Source of the DNA: Candidatus Margulisiibacteriota bacterium
Lineage (GTDB): Bacteria > Margulisbacteria > WOR-1 > XYC2-FULL-46-14 > JAHJBW01
DNA: 15,053 bases
NCBI GenBank assembly: GCA_018813405.1
Contig: JAHJBW010000182.1
Location: 1 to 15,053, forward strand
Direction: 5' to 3'
Within the stretch, counting starts at the first letter, position 1; each line of letters opens with the position of its first letter. The notes below the pieces were generated by a model, which did no database searches, had not been told where the DNA came from, and saw only the letters and a list, made by a program, of their open reading frames with translations. Shown piece by piece: positions 7,402 through 14,209 of this stretch. The position numbers were made by a program, and so were the translations under genes.

Positions 7402-7524
7402 GCTACAAGGTTTTCCGTCCAAGACATCTAGATAATCTTCTGATTACATGAAATCTTAGGCCAAAATTTTCGATATATATATAGAAAAGAGTACACATTC
7501 CCATGGAGGAGGATCAAGTACCAT

Positions 7525-8457
7525 ATGAACAGGCCGTCAATATCTATATCTGGCGTTGCCCCTTCAATTTCTTTCCACAAACTGCAACCTCTGGGACAAG
7601 GAGGGATGGGAACGGTTTACAGAGGTCTGCGTGTTGAGTCGCGCGGGCTGGGCGATATGTCCGCCATGCAGGTTGCTCTTAAAATGCCATCCATAGGCCC
7701 CGACCATGATAGATCGCTGCGAATGTTGATCGCGACCCAAAACAGATTGGGGGGAGAAGCACTTCCAGGAGTTGTGCAGCCGCTCGGTATTGTGGAGTGT
7801 GACGGAGAACAATGTCTGGCGATGGAATTGGTTGACGGCAGGAATTTGGCTGAATTAAATAGAGATAAATTTGATCTGCTTGAAGCTATAAGTATCATAA
7901 TGTCAGTAATACGCGGTTTAAAGAACCTCCAAAAGAAGATATCTGGCCATGGGGATTTGAATTTTAAGAACATCATTCTCAGTGAAAAGGATGGGACTGC
8001 CAAGGTTTTAGATTTTGAGATGGCTATGTGCCATTTTGAAAAAATGTTCAATGAAGATGAAGTCGGGGGAACATTTGGATATATTGCACCCGAGTTAATA
8101 GGAAGAGAATCCCCGAGCGCTCAATCTGACATTTTTTCTCTGGGCATGATCTTTACGGATATGCTGATTGGACGTCACCCCTTTGGCGAAGATAAAAAAC
8201 AAGCGCAGATAGAAATTTTGCGAGGCACATTAATGCCGTCAATAACACTCGATCGGCATAAATCTGTGGAGCGAGAGTTAAATCGCGTTATTAAAAAGGC
8301 TTGTGCCACAAAGAAAGAAGAACGCTACCAAACCTTTGATAGTTTTGCAAAGGATCTTGCCAGGCTTGTTCTTCTTATCCCTCTTGAGGAACGCGAGAAA
8401 ATGGACCAGCACACCTACAATCGCCTTGCGCAATGGAATAATCCGCTAAACGACTGA
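7525..8457 (+). CDS. Serine/threonine protein kinase
   Basis: A 310-residue protein consisting of little more than a PknB-like kinase domain. Visible motifs are the glycine loop GQGGMGTVY (G24-Y32), the VALK lysine K53, the catalytic loop HGDLNFKN (D144, N149; Arg of HRD replaced by Gly), DFE instead of DFG (D163), the GTFGYIAPE segment (E190), and SDIFSLGMIFTDML of the F helix. The metal-binding and catalytic acids are kept, so activity is likely, but the missing Arg means it is not a classical RD kinase regulated by activation-loop phosphorylation. There is no membrane helix or extracellular sensor domain, unlike typical PknB. The N-terminus (MNRPSISISGVAPS) is Ser/Pro-rich. GGAGGAGG (7505-7512) lies 12 bases before the ATG, a long but usable spacing. 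The gene is more AT-rich than the housekeeping genes. Targets are unknown; the propeller fusion upstream and the next gene are candidates by proximity only. Confidence 0.93.
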   Translation: MNRPSISISGVAPSISFHKLQPLGQGGMGTVYRGLRVESRGLGDMSAMQVALKMPSIGPDHDRSLRMLIATQNRLGGEALPGVVQPLGIVECDGEQCLAMELVDGRNLAELNRDKFDLLEAISIIMSVIRGLKNLQKKISGHGDLNFKNIILSEKDGTAKVLDFEMAMCHFEKMFNEDEVGGTFGYIAPELIGRESPSAQSDIFSLGMIFTDMLIGRHPFGEDKKQAQIEILRGTLMPSITLDRHKSVERELNRVIKKACATKKEERYQTFDSFAKDLARLVLLIPLEEREKMDQHTYNRLAQWNNPLND

Positions 8458-8490
8458 AATTTCTTTAAAAACCCTCCGAAATATATATGT

Positions 8491-9018
8491 ATGGTACAGT
8501 CATTGCCTTCACCAAAGATAAGAGGAACCTTGTCGCCAAGAATTGGCAATATTAAGCTGACGCGCAGGGATCAAGCTCTTATGGTCGAACCTTTATCTGG
8601 CAAGGCTCTTGAAGCTTCTAGTAGTCTTCCAATATTAAGAAATAGGGTTCAATGGGTTGACAGATTTGAACAATTCCCAGTACAGGTTCAAAAATTGTTC
8701 AAAACATCACAGGAAGCACTCATGGCTTTTTATTTGCTATTCCAGGAAGGGGACTGCCGCCTTTTGTTTTGTGATTTTCTCTACAGCGATAATGAGAAGG
8801 GAGAAGAAGAGTATTGGGATCTAACCATCATTCCATTGAAACTGAGAAGAGAAGATGTGGAAGCCAGGCTAACCTTACTAATTAATTTATATGATCCGCA
8901 AGATCGATTAAAAACGCCTGAAGAGATATTTCAAGTACTTGTTGCCGGTCAAAATGAAATGATAAAGATACTGGGTATAATGCTGATTTCGGAAATGGCC
9001 GGCTCCCCTGACAACTAA
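8491..9018 (+). CDS. Hypothetical protein, 175 residues
   Basis: I do not recognise the family. It begins with a Pro/Ser/Arg-rich basic leader (MVQSLPSPKIRGTLSPRIG). The rest looks globular: a helical stretch around QVQKLFKTSQEALMAFYLLF, an acidic turn (DNEKGEEEYWD), a beta-like LTIIPLKL, and a C-terminal helix ending LVAGQNEMIKILGIMLISEM. No signal peptide or clear membrane helix is seen. It follows the kinase gene by 33 bases on the same strand and is similarly AT-rich, so the two are probably co-transcribed. No good Shine-Dalgarno precedes this ATG; a later start such as the ATG at 8581 cannot be excluded. Its stop codon lies 6 bases from the convergent sixA stop. A kinase partner or substrate is a guess from position only. 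Confidence 0.7.
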   Translation: MVQSLPSPKIRGTLSPRIGNIKLTRRDQALMVEPLSGKALEASSSLPILRNRVQWVDRFEQFPVQVQKLFKTSQEALMAFYLLFQEGDCRLLFCDFLYSDNEKGEEEYWDLTIIPLKLRREDVEARLTLLINLYDPQDRLKTPEEIFQVLVAGQNEMIKILGIMLISEMAGSPDN

Positions 9019-9024
9019 CCCCCC

Positions 9025-9471
9025 CTAGATCAACTCAAGAAATTTCTGGTTATTGAAGAGATCGATCCCAACTATTTGCCCCTTCATAAAGGCGTAAGGC
9101 TCTTTTAGCTCCAAGATGGCCATTACCGCTTGTCCAAGGTCCGGCTCGTGGCCGACGAGCAGCAGCGAATCAAGATTATTATACGAACTGGCCAGTTCCA
9201 TAATATCTTCGGGCGTACAACCGGAAGATAGCGACTCTTCTTTTGAGGCCGCGTCAACAAGTCCCAGCTCCCTGGCAACTATGGACGCGGTTTGGCAGGC
9301 GCGAACATAAGGGGAGGAGAGAATAAGGTCGAACGATATCCTAAGCTCCACAAGCCTTTTGGCCTGTTCGGCTGTGTGCTTTTCCCCTTTATCGGTAAGC
9401 TTTCTGTCTGCATCCGTTTTGCCTGGCTGCCTGGCTTCCGCGTCGTCATGACGCATTAAAAATAATTTCAT
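9025..9471 (-). CDS. sixA: SixA-like phosphohistidine phosphatase (histidine phosphatase superfamily)
   Basis: A 148-residue protein of the histidine phosphatase (phosphoglycerate-mutase-like) branch, close in length to SixA, which removes phosphate from phosphohistidine in signalling proteins. The N-terminal LFLMRHDDAE gives R7 and the catalytic H8; the usual RHG is RHD here. SSPYVRACQTA supplies R57 and LLLVGHEPDLG supplies H108, completing the 2-His/2-Arg pocket. The LTDKGEKHTAEQAKRL segment after the first motif is typical of SixA. The promoter is an extended -10 box whose end is 6 bases from the ATG, so the message is likely leaderless. It is divergent from carA and convergent with the 175-residue gene. 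Nearby phosphorylation proteins (a Ser/Thr kinase, a response regulator) are not obvious substrates. Confidence 0.88.
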   Translation of the reverse strand: MKLFLMRHDDAEARQPGKTDADRKLTDKGEKHTAEQAKRLVELRISFDLILSSPYVRACQTASIVARELGLVDAASKEESLSSGCTPEDIMELASSYNNLDSLLLVGHEPDLGQAVMAILELKEPYAFMKGQIVGIDLFNNQKFLELI

Positions 9472-9477
9472 AAAAAC

Positions 9478-9486
9478 ATTATATCA
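9478..9486 (-). promoter_or_regulatory. sixA extended -10 promoter
   Basis: The minus strand reads TGATATAAT (9486-9478): perfect TATAAT with a TGN extension, followed by GTTTTT and the ATG. The -35 position (9506-9501) reads GGTCAA, a poor match, and coincides exactly with the -35 box of the divergent carA promoter, so the two promoters share DNA. Confidence 0.6.
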
Positions 9487-9500
9487 TACACCTTTTTTCG

Positions 9501-9529
9501 TTGACCTTTTGTCTGTTTTCCATTAGAAT
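9501..9529 (+). promoter_or_regulatory. carA operon promoter
   Basis: TTGACC (9501-9506, 5 of 6), a 17-base spacer, and TAGAAT (9524-9529, 5 of 6). The predicted start is near 9536, leaving a leader of about 25 bases to the ATG. No pyrimidine attenuator or PyrR-type leader fits in so short a space. Confidence 0.65.
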
Positions 9530-9560
9530 GAAGTAACGGAAATAGTCGGAAAAATACCAC

Positions 9561-10694
9561 ATGAAAGCACTTCGACCCATCGATATGGCTCAGGGCAAGC
9601 AAGCTCAGTGCAGGGCATATCTTGCGCTGGAAGACGGGACGGTTTATACGGGGCAAGCCTTCGGCTACAACGGCGAGGCGGAAGGAGAGCTCGTTTTTAA
9701 TACCTCTATGACCGGCTACCAGGAAATCCTTACCGATCCTTCCTATAAAGGCCAGATAATCACCATGACCTATCCGCTCATAGGCAACTATGGCGTGAAT
9801 ACAGAGGATGTTGAATCTGAAAAGATACATTGCTCTGGATTTGTGGTAAAAGAACGTAGTAAACTGGCCAGCAACTGGCGGGCAGGGGACGATCTGGATG
9901 CTTATCTGAAAAAGAACAAGGTCATTGGTATTGAAGGTGTGGATACCCGAGCAATTACCAGGCATATTCGCCTTTCGGGAGCCATGAAGGCCATTATCAG
10001 CACCAAAGACAACAATCCCAAAAGCCTGGTCAAAAAGGCGAAAGCCTCGCGCAGTATTGTGGGAGTGGACCTGGTGAAAGAAGTTACCTGCAAAAAGCAG
10101 TACAATTGGAACAAAATCGGAAAACACAAAGTTGTGCTTATCGACTGCGGCGCCAAGTTCAATATTATGCGCGAGCTTGCTGAGCGCGGCTGCAGGGTAG
10201 TTGTCGTGCCGGCACAGGCCAGCGCGAGAAAAATACTATCTTTAAAACCTCATGGTGTCATGCTTTCCAACGGGCCCGGTGATCCGGCCGCAGTCACCTA
10301 TGTTATCGAGACCGTTCGCGAGCTGGTCGGCAAAGTCCCCGTATTCGGCATCTGTCTTGGCCATCAAATGATGGGGTTGGCCCTGGGCGGAAAAACCTTT
10401 AAACTTAAATTCGGGCACCGCGGAGCCAACCAGCCGGTCATGAACCTGACCACCAAAAAGATCGAGATTACATCCCAGAACCATGGGTTTTCCGTGGACC
10501 CCGAGTCCCTCGACAAAGAAACTGTCCGGCTAACTCACGTTAACCTGAACGACAGGACTCTCGAAGGCCTGAGACACAAGAAATATCCGGTGTTTTCCGT
10601 GCAATATCATCCAGAAGCATCCCCTGGTCCGCACGACAGCAAATACCTTTTCGATGAGTTTATCCGAGAAATGGAAGATGGCAAAAAGAACTGA
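9561..10694 (+). CDS. carA: Carbamoyl-phosphate synthase small (glutaminase) subunit
   Basis: Hydrolyses glutamine and passes ammonia to CarB for carbamoyl-phosphate synthesis (pyrimidines and arginine). It has 377 residues, normal for the family. The N-terminal CarA domain shows FNTSMTGYQEILTDPSYKGQI, GNYGVN and GVDTRAITRHIR. The class I amidotransferase domain shows SNGPGDP, FGICLGHQMMGLALGG with the nucleophile C265, SQNHGFSVD, and YHPEASPGPHDS with H350 and E352. The start used gives a slightly longer N-terminus than usual; the ATG at 9585 (MAQGKQ) is an alternative, and neither has a strong Shine-Dalgarno. The gene overlaps carB by 17 bases, so the two are translationally coupled. Confidence 0.97.
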   Translation: MKALRPIDMAQGKQAQCRAYLALEDGTVYTGQAFGYNGEAEGELVFNTSMTGYQEILTDPSYKGQIITMTYPLIGNYGVNTEDVESEKIHCSGFVVKERSKLASNWRAGDDLDAYLKKNKVIGIEGVDTRAITRHIRLSGAMKAIISTKDNNPKSLVKKAKASRSIVGVDLVKEVTCKKQYNWNKIGKHKVVLIDCGAKFNIMRELAERGCRVVVVPAQASARKILSLKPHGVMLSNGPGDPAAVTYVIETVRELVGKVPVFGICLGHQMMGLALGGKTFKLKFGHRGANQPVMNLTTKKIEITSQNHGFSVDPESLDKETVRLTHVNLNDRTLEGLRHKKYPVFSVQYHPEASPGPHDSKYLFDEFIREMEDGKKN

Positions 10695-12330
10695 CATAAA
10701 AAGCATATTGATCATTGGCTCCGGGCCCATTGTTATCGGCCAGGCCTGCGAGTTTGACTATTCCGGCACTCAGGCCTGCAAGGCTTTGCGAGCCGAGGGC
10801 TACAAGGTAATACTGGTAAATTCAAACCCCGCCACCATCATGACCGATCCGGAAATGGCTGACCGCACCTACATAGAACCCATCCATCCCAACTTCATAG
10901 AAAAGATCATCGAACAAGAAAGGCCCGATGCCGTTCTTCCCACCCTGGGAGGCCAAACAGCCCTTAATTGCGCCGTACAGCTTTCCGAAAAAGGCGTATT
11001 TAAAAAATACAATGTCGAAATGATCGGCGCGGACGAACAGGTTATAAAGAAAGCCGAGGACAGGGAGCTCTTCAAAGAAGCCATGCAGAAGATAGGGTTG
11101 GATCTGCCGCGCAGCGGGCGTGCATATAAGATCGAAGAGGCCTGCGATATAGTTGAGGGCATTGGCTATCCTGTTATAGTAAGGCCCAGTTTTACCCTGG
11201 GGGGTACAGGGGGCGGGATTGCCTATAACTCGCAGGAATTTGAAGAGGTGGCCGCCAAAGGTCTTGAGGCCAGCATGATATCCGAGATATTGATAGAAGA
11301 GTCCGTCATCGGCTGGAAGGAATTCGAGATGGAGGTCATGCGCGACAAACGCGACAATGTCGTGATCATTTGCTCCATCGAAAATTTCGATCCCATGGGC
11401 GTGCATACCGGCGACTCCATAACTGTGGCGCCAGCCCAGACGCTTACAGATGTCGAGTATCAAAAAATGCGTGACGCCACCATAGCCGCTATCCGTGAGA
11501 TCGGAGTTGATACCGGCGGCTGCAATGTCCAGTTTGCCATCAATCCCGATGACGGGCGTATGGTGGTTATCGAGATCAATCCCCGTGTTTCGCGCTCTTC
11601 GGCCCTGGCCTCTAAAGCGACCGGTTTTCCCATAGCCAAGATCGCGGCCAAGCTTGCCGTTGGCTATACACTTGACGAGATCCCCAACGATATTACCAAA
11701 GAAACCCCCGCTTCTTTCGAACCGACCATTGATTATTGCGTGGTAAAGATACCGCGCTTTACCTTTGAAAAGTTCAAGGAGGCAAAACCCGTCTTGACCA
11801 TTTCTATGAAATCGGTCGGCGAGACCATGGCCATTGGCCGCACCTTTAAAGAGGCCCTGCAGAAGGGAATGAGGGGGCTGGAAATAAAAGTTGCCGGCCT
11901 GGAAGACCCCAAAAAAGATGACAGGGACCTAAAAACTATGCTCATTACGCCAAATCCTGACAGGATATTTTATATCAAACTGGCATTAAAACAGGGAATG
12001 AGCATTAAAGAGATCAATCTTCATACAGGGATCGATCCATGGTTCCTTGAGAACATCAGGGAGATCGTCGGGCTTGAAAAGAACATCATCTCCCAAAAAG
12101 GCAAAATACTGCGTGATCGGGTTATGATGACCGGGGCAAAAAAAGCGGGCTTTTCGGACAAACAAATAGGAAAGCTTATTGGAAAAAGCGAGCTGGACGT
12201 TTGGAACGCGAGAAAAAAGCTTGGTGTGCAGGCTACATTCAAACTGGTCGATACCTGTGCCGCGGAATTTGAGGCTTATACGCCGTATTTTTATTCGACA
12301 TACGAGCTTGAGGACGAAAGCCGAACTTAA
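10678..12330 (+). CDS. carB: Carbamoyl-phosphate synthase large subunit, N-terminal half only
   Basis: Contains the carboxyphosphate-synthesising half of CarB and the oligomerisation domain, about 550 of the usual roughly 1070 residues. The start at 10678 gives MAKRTDIKSILIIGSGPIVI, the canonical N-terminus; the ATG at 10654 would overlap carA more. ATP-grasp landmarks are GGQTALNCA, EDRELFKEAM, VRPSFTLGGTGGGIAYN, ENFDPMGVHTGDSITVAPAQ and VIEINPRVSRSSALASKATG. The ORF then passes through the oligomerisation domain and stops after VDTCAAEFEAYTPYFYSTYE, where the second synthetase half should begin. The stop codon abuts the Shine-Dalgarno of the next gene, so this is a clean end, not a frameshift visible here. 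CarB is known to be split in Aquifex and several archaea. The second half is not in this window. Confidence 0.93.
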   Translation: MAKRTDIKSILIIGSGPIVIGQACEFDYSGTQACKALRAEGYKVILVNSNPATIMTDPEMADRTYIEPIHPNFIEKIIEQERPDAVLPTLGGQTALNCAVQLSEKGVFKKYNVEMIGADEQVIKKAEDRELFKEAMQKIGLDLPRSGRAYKIEEACDIVEGIGYPVIVRPSFTLGGTGGGIAYNSQEFEEVAAKGLEASMISEILIEESVIGWKEFEMEVMRDKRDNVVIICSIENFDPMGVHTGDSITVAPAQTLTDVEYQKMRDATIAAIREIGVDTGGCNVQFAINPDDGRMVVIEINPRVSRSSALASKATGFPIAKIAAKLAVGYTLDEIPNDITKETPASFEPTIDYCVVKIPRFTFEKFKEAKPVLTISMKSVGETMAIGRTFKEALQKGMRGLEIKVAGLEDPKKDDRDLKTMLITPNPDRIFYIKLALKQGMSIKEINLHTGIDPWFLENIREIVGLEKNIISQKGKILRDRVMMTGAKKAGFSDKQIGKLIGKSELDVWNARKKLGVQATFKLVDTCAAEFEAYTPYFYSTYELEDESRT

Positions 12331-12342
12331 GGAGGCGGGAAA

Positions 12343-12990
12343 ATGTTTGATTCAATATTGTTCCTCCATGGTTTTGCGACCACTCCCAGGGTTTGGAAGC
12401 ATCAACAAGAAACTCTTTCCGACAAATATAACATTTTGACGGACCCCGGCGAGGCCAAAAAGACCAATGGCAGTCTGGCCATTGTTGGATGGTCTCAGGG
12501 CGCCCAACAGGCGATCAATTTGTATCTTGAAATGCGTGACAGGGTAACCTCACTGGTACTGGTCTCTGCCACTCCCCGTTTTTTGTCCGACGATGAATAT
12601 CCTCACGGCCTGTCGTCCGCCCTTTTGCGGAACCTGGAAAGAAAGGTCAAGGACAACCTGAAAGAAGGGTTAAGATTTTTCTATGGCCTGCTTTTTGAAG
12701 GGGCGCACGAGCATGAAATATTCAAGGAAATGCCGGAGTTTACCAGCGAACAAATATTAGCGGACCTGGAAAAGCTCAAACTTGAAGATGTACGCGGCCT
12801 ATTGCACAAGATCGAAGTCCCAACCCTGCTGATCCATGGCGAAAAAGACCAGATATGCCTGCCGCAGGCTTCGTATTATATGGCGGACATCATTCCTAAT
12901 GTTTCTTTAAAGATAATGTCCGGGGTAGGGCACGCGCCTCACGTTGAACGCCCTGATGAATTCAGCCGTCTGTTAAAAGAATTCGTATGA
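12343..12990 (+). CDS. bioH: Alpha/beta hydrolase, BioH-like pimeloyl-ACP methyl ester esterase
   Basis: A 215-residue alpha/beta hydrolase. The oxyanion-hole motif is LFLHGFATTPRVW (HG at 9-10), the nucleophile elbow is GWSQG with S51, the acid is D169 in HGEKDQICLP, and the histidine is H197 in GVGHAPHVERP. LVSATPRF followed by DDEYPHGL resembles the BioH signature. BioH removes the methyl group added by BioC once pimeloyl-ACP is made, and its neighbour is bioC, which supports the assignment. It is shorter than E. coli BioH (256), mainly near the N-terminus. AAGGAGG (12329-12335) lies 7 bases before the ATG and overlaps the carB stop. Its stop overlaps the bioC start (ATGA). Confidence 0.85.
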   Translation: MFDSILFLHGFATTPRVWKHQQETLSDKYNILTDPGEAKKTNGSLAIVGWSQGAQQAINLYLEMRDRVTSLVLVSATPRFLSDDEYPHGLSSALLRNLERKVKDNLKEGLRFFYGLLFEGAHEHEIFKEMPEFTSEQILADLEKLKLEDVRGLLHKIEVPTLLIHGEKDQICLPQASYYMADIIPNVSLKIMSGVGHAPHVERPDEFSRLLKEFV

Positions 12991-13748
12991 TAGACAAAGA
13001 GCTGGTAAAAAGACATTTTTCAAAGAGCGCCCGGGAATATGAAGATATTGCCCGCATCCAGCGCTATGTGGCCAATGAGCTGGTGTTAAAGATCCCCGAA
13101 CGAGACTATCGCTCTATTCTCGATGTGGGCTGCGGAACAGGCCTTCTGCCGCACCTGCTTTCAAAAAGGTTCCCTCTGGCCATGATAACAGGTGTTGACA
13201 TTGCGGCCGGCATGGTCGAGGTGGCCAACAACAACAAAAGCCATATGAACCTTATTTTCCAGGTGGGTGACGGGGAATCGCTTTCTTTTTCTGATGCTAG
13301 CTTTGATCTGGTGGTATCCTCTTCCTCTTTCCAGTGGATGAACGTGGTCAAGGCTTTTTCCGAAGTAAAGCGCGTTCTACTGCCGGGCGGCAAGTTTGTC
13401 TTTGCCTGTTTCGCGTCAAATACTTTGCGGGAAATAAAAGAAGTTTTTGGCGCGGGGTCTGTCCATGATCTGCCATCGTCGGAGCTTGTTATTAGTACCC
13501 TGGCAGCCCTGGAATTTTCAAACATTGAAGTGGTGACGACGGCTAAAAGAGAATATTATCCTAACGCTTTTGATCTGTTAAAAACACTTAAACAGCTTGG
13601 CGTGCAAAACGCTCAAAAGAGGGGTGTTGGATTAGGTGGGGGCAGGTCTATCTTTAGATCAATGGTTGAATACGAAGAGCAATTCTCTGGATCAAACGGG
13701 GTCTATGCGACCTATGAAGTTGTTTATGGCCTGGCTTTGAAGTATTAG
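12987..13748 (+). CDS. bioC: Malonyl-ACP O-methyltransferase
   Basis: SAM-dependent methyltransferase that methylates malonyl-ACP to start pimelate synthesis for biotin. It has 253 residues. The N-terminal RHFSKSAREYEDIARIQRYV pattern, motif I ILDVGCGTG (about 44-52), GVDIAAGMVEVA, SSSSFQWMN and the LKTLKQLGVQNA segment are all BioC-like. It overlaps the bioH stop by 4 bases (ATGA), showing translational coupling. No other bio genes are visible after it. General class I methyltransferase is the fallback, but neighbours and motifs favour BioC. Confidence 0.9.
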   Translation: MIDKELVKRHFSKSAREYEDIARIQRYVANELVLKIPERDYRSILDVGCGTGLLPHLLSKRFPLAMITGVDIAAGMVEVANNNKSHMNLIFQVGDGESLSFSDASFDLVVSSSSFQWMNVVKAFSEVKRVLLPGGKFVFACFASNTLREIKEVFGAGSVHDLPSSELVISTLAALEFSNIEVVTTAKREYYPNAFDLLKTLKQLGVQNAQKRGVGLGGGRSIFRSMVEYEEQFSGSNGVYATYEVVYGLALKY

Positions 13749-13771
13749 CCCCCGTCGCCTCTATCTTTTCC

Positions 13772-13799
13772 TTGATTTTATTTTATTTTCCATTATTAT
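13772..13799 (+). promoter_or_regulatory. Promoter for the response regulator gene
   Basis: TTGATT (13772-13777, 4 of 6), a 16-base spacer, and TATTAT (13794-13799, 5 of 6) in an AT-rich gap. The predicted start is near 13806, leaving about 20 bases of leader that includes AGGAG (13813-13817). Confidence 0.45.
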
Positions 13800-13825
13800 T
13801 ATGACAAGTAAAAGGAGCGCATGTT

Positions 13826-14209
13826 ATGACAAAAAAACAAAAAATAATGGTAGTTGATGACGAAAAAGAGGTCCAGGATGTTCTGCAAACGCGTTTTGAG
13901 GCTTTAGGATATGATGTCGTCATTGCTGAAAATGGCGAAGAAGCACTCGAAAAAGTAAAAACTGACAAACCGGACCTGATTATTTTGGACATTAAAATGC
14001 CCAAGCTAGATGGGTATGGGGTTTGCCGAAATTTGAAGGGAGATAAAGATTTTAAAGACACCCCCATAGTCATGCTTTCGGTAAAAGCCATGGAAAAAGA
14101 CAGGGAGATCGGTCTCAAGTGCGGAGCTGAAGCTTATATTACCAAACCTTTCGATCCCAAAAAGCTGGTGGATACTGTAAAGAGCCTGTTATCCGGCAAC
14201 CACCCCTGA
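13826..14209 (+). CDS. Single-domain response regulator (CheY-like receiver)
   Basis: A 127-residue receiver domain with no output domain. The acidic pocket is D11-D12 (VVDDEKEV), the phosphoacceptor is D55 (LIILDIKMP), the switch residue is S85 where Thr is also common (VMLSVKA), and the conserved lysine is K107 (YITKPF). The start is set by AGGAG 8 bases upstream; an ATG at 13821 meets a stop after two codons. No histidine kinase is nearby, so the partner is unknown. The last 21 bases overlap the end of ileS on the opposite strand. Confidence 0.95.
   Translation: MTKKQKIMVVDDEKEVQDVLQTRFEALGYDVVIAENGEEALEKVKTDKPDLIILDIKMPKLDGYGVCRNLKGDKDFKDTPIVMLSVKAMEKDREIGLKCGAEAYITKPFDPKKLVDTVKSLLSGNHP

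Noticed and set aside
7394..7451. Possible frameshifted C-terminus of the YkgJ-like protein (KDFRYKVFRPRHL in another frame)
   Set aside because: The protein already ends after its last expected cysteine (C132), so no missing part needs explaining.
9468..10127. 219-residue minus-strand ORF over carA
   Set aside because: Opposite strand of conserved CarA codons and overlapping the sixA/carA promoters; no domain seen.
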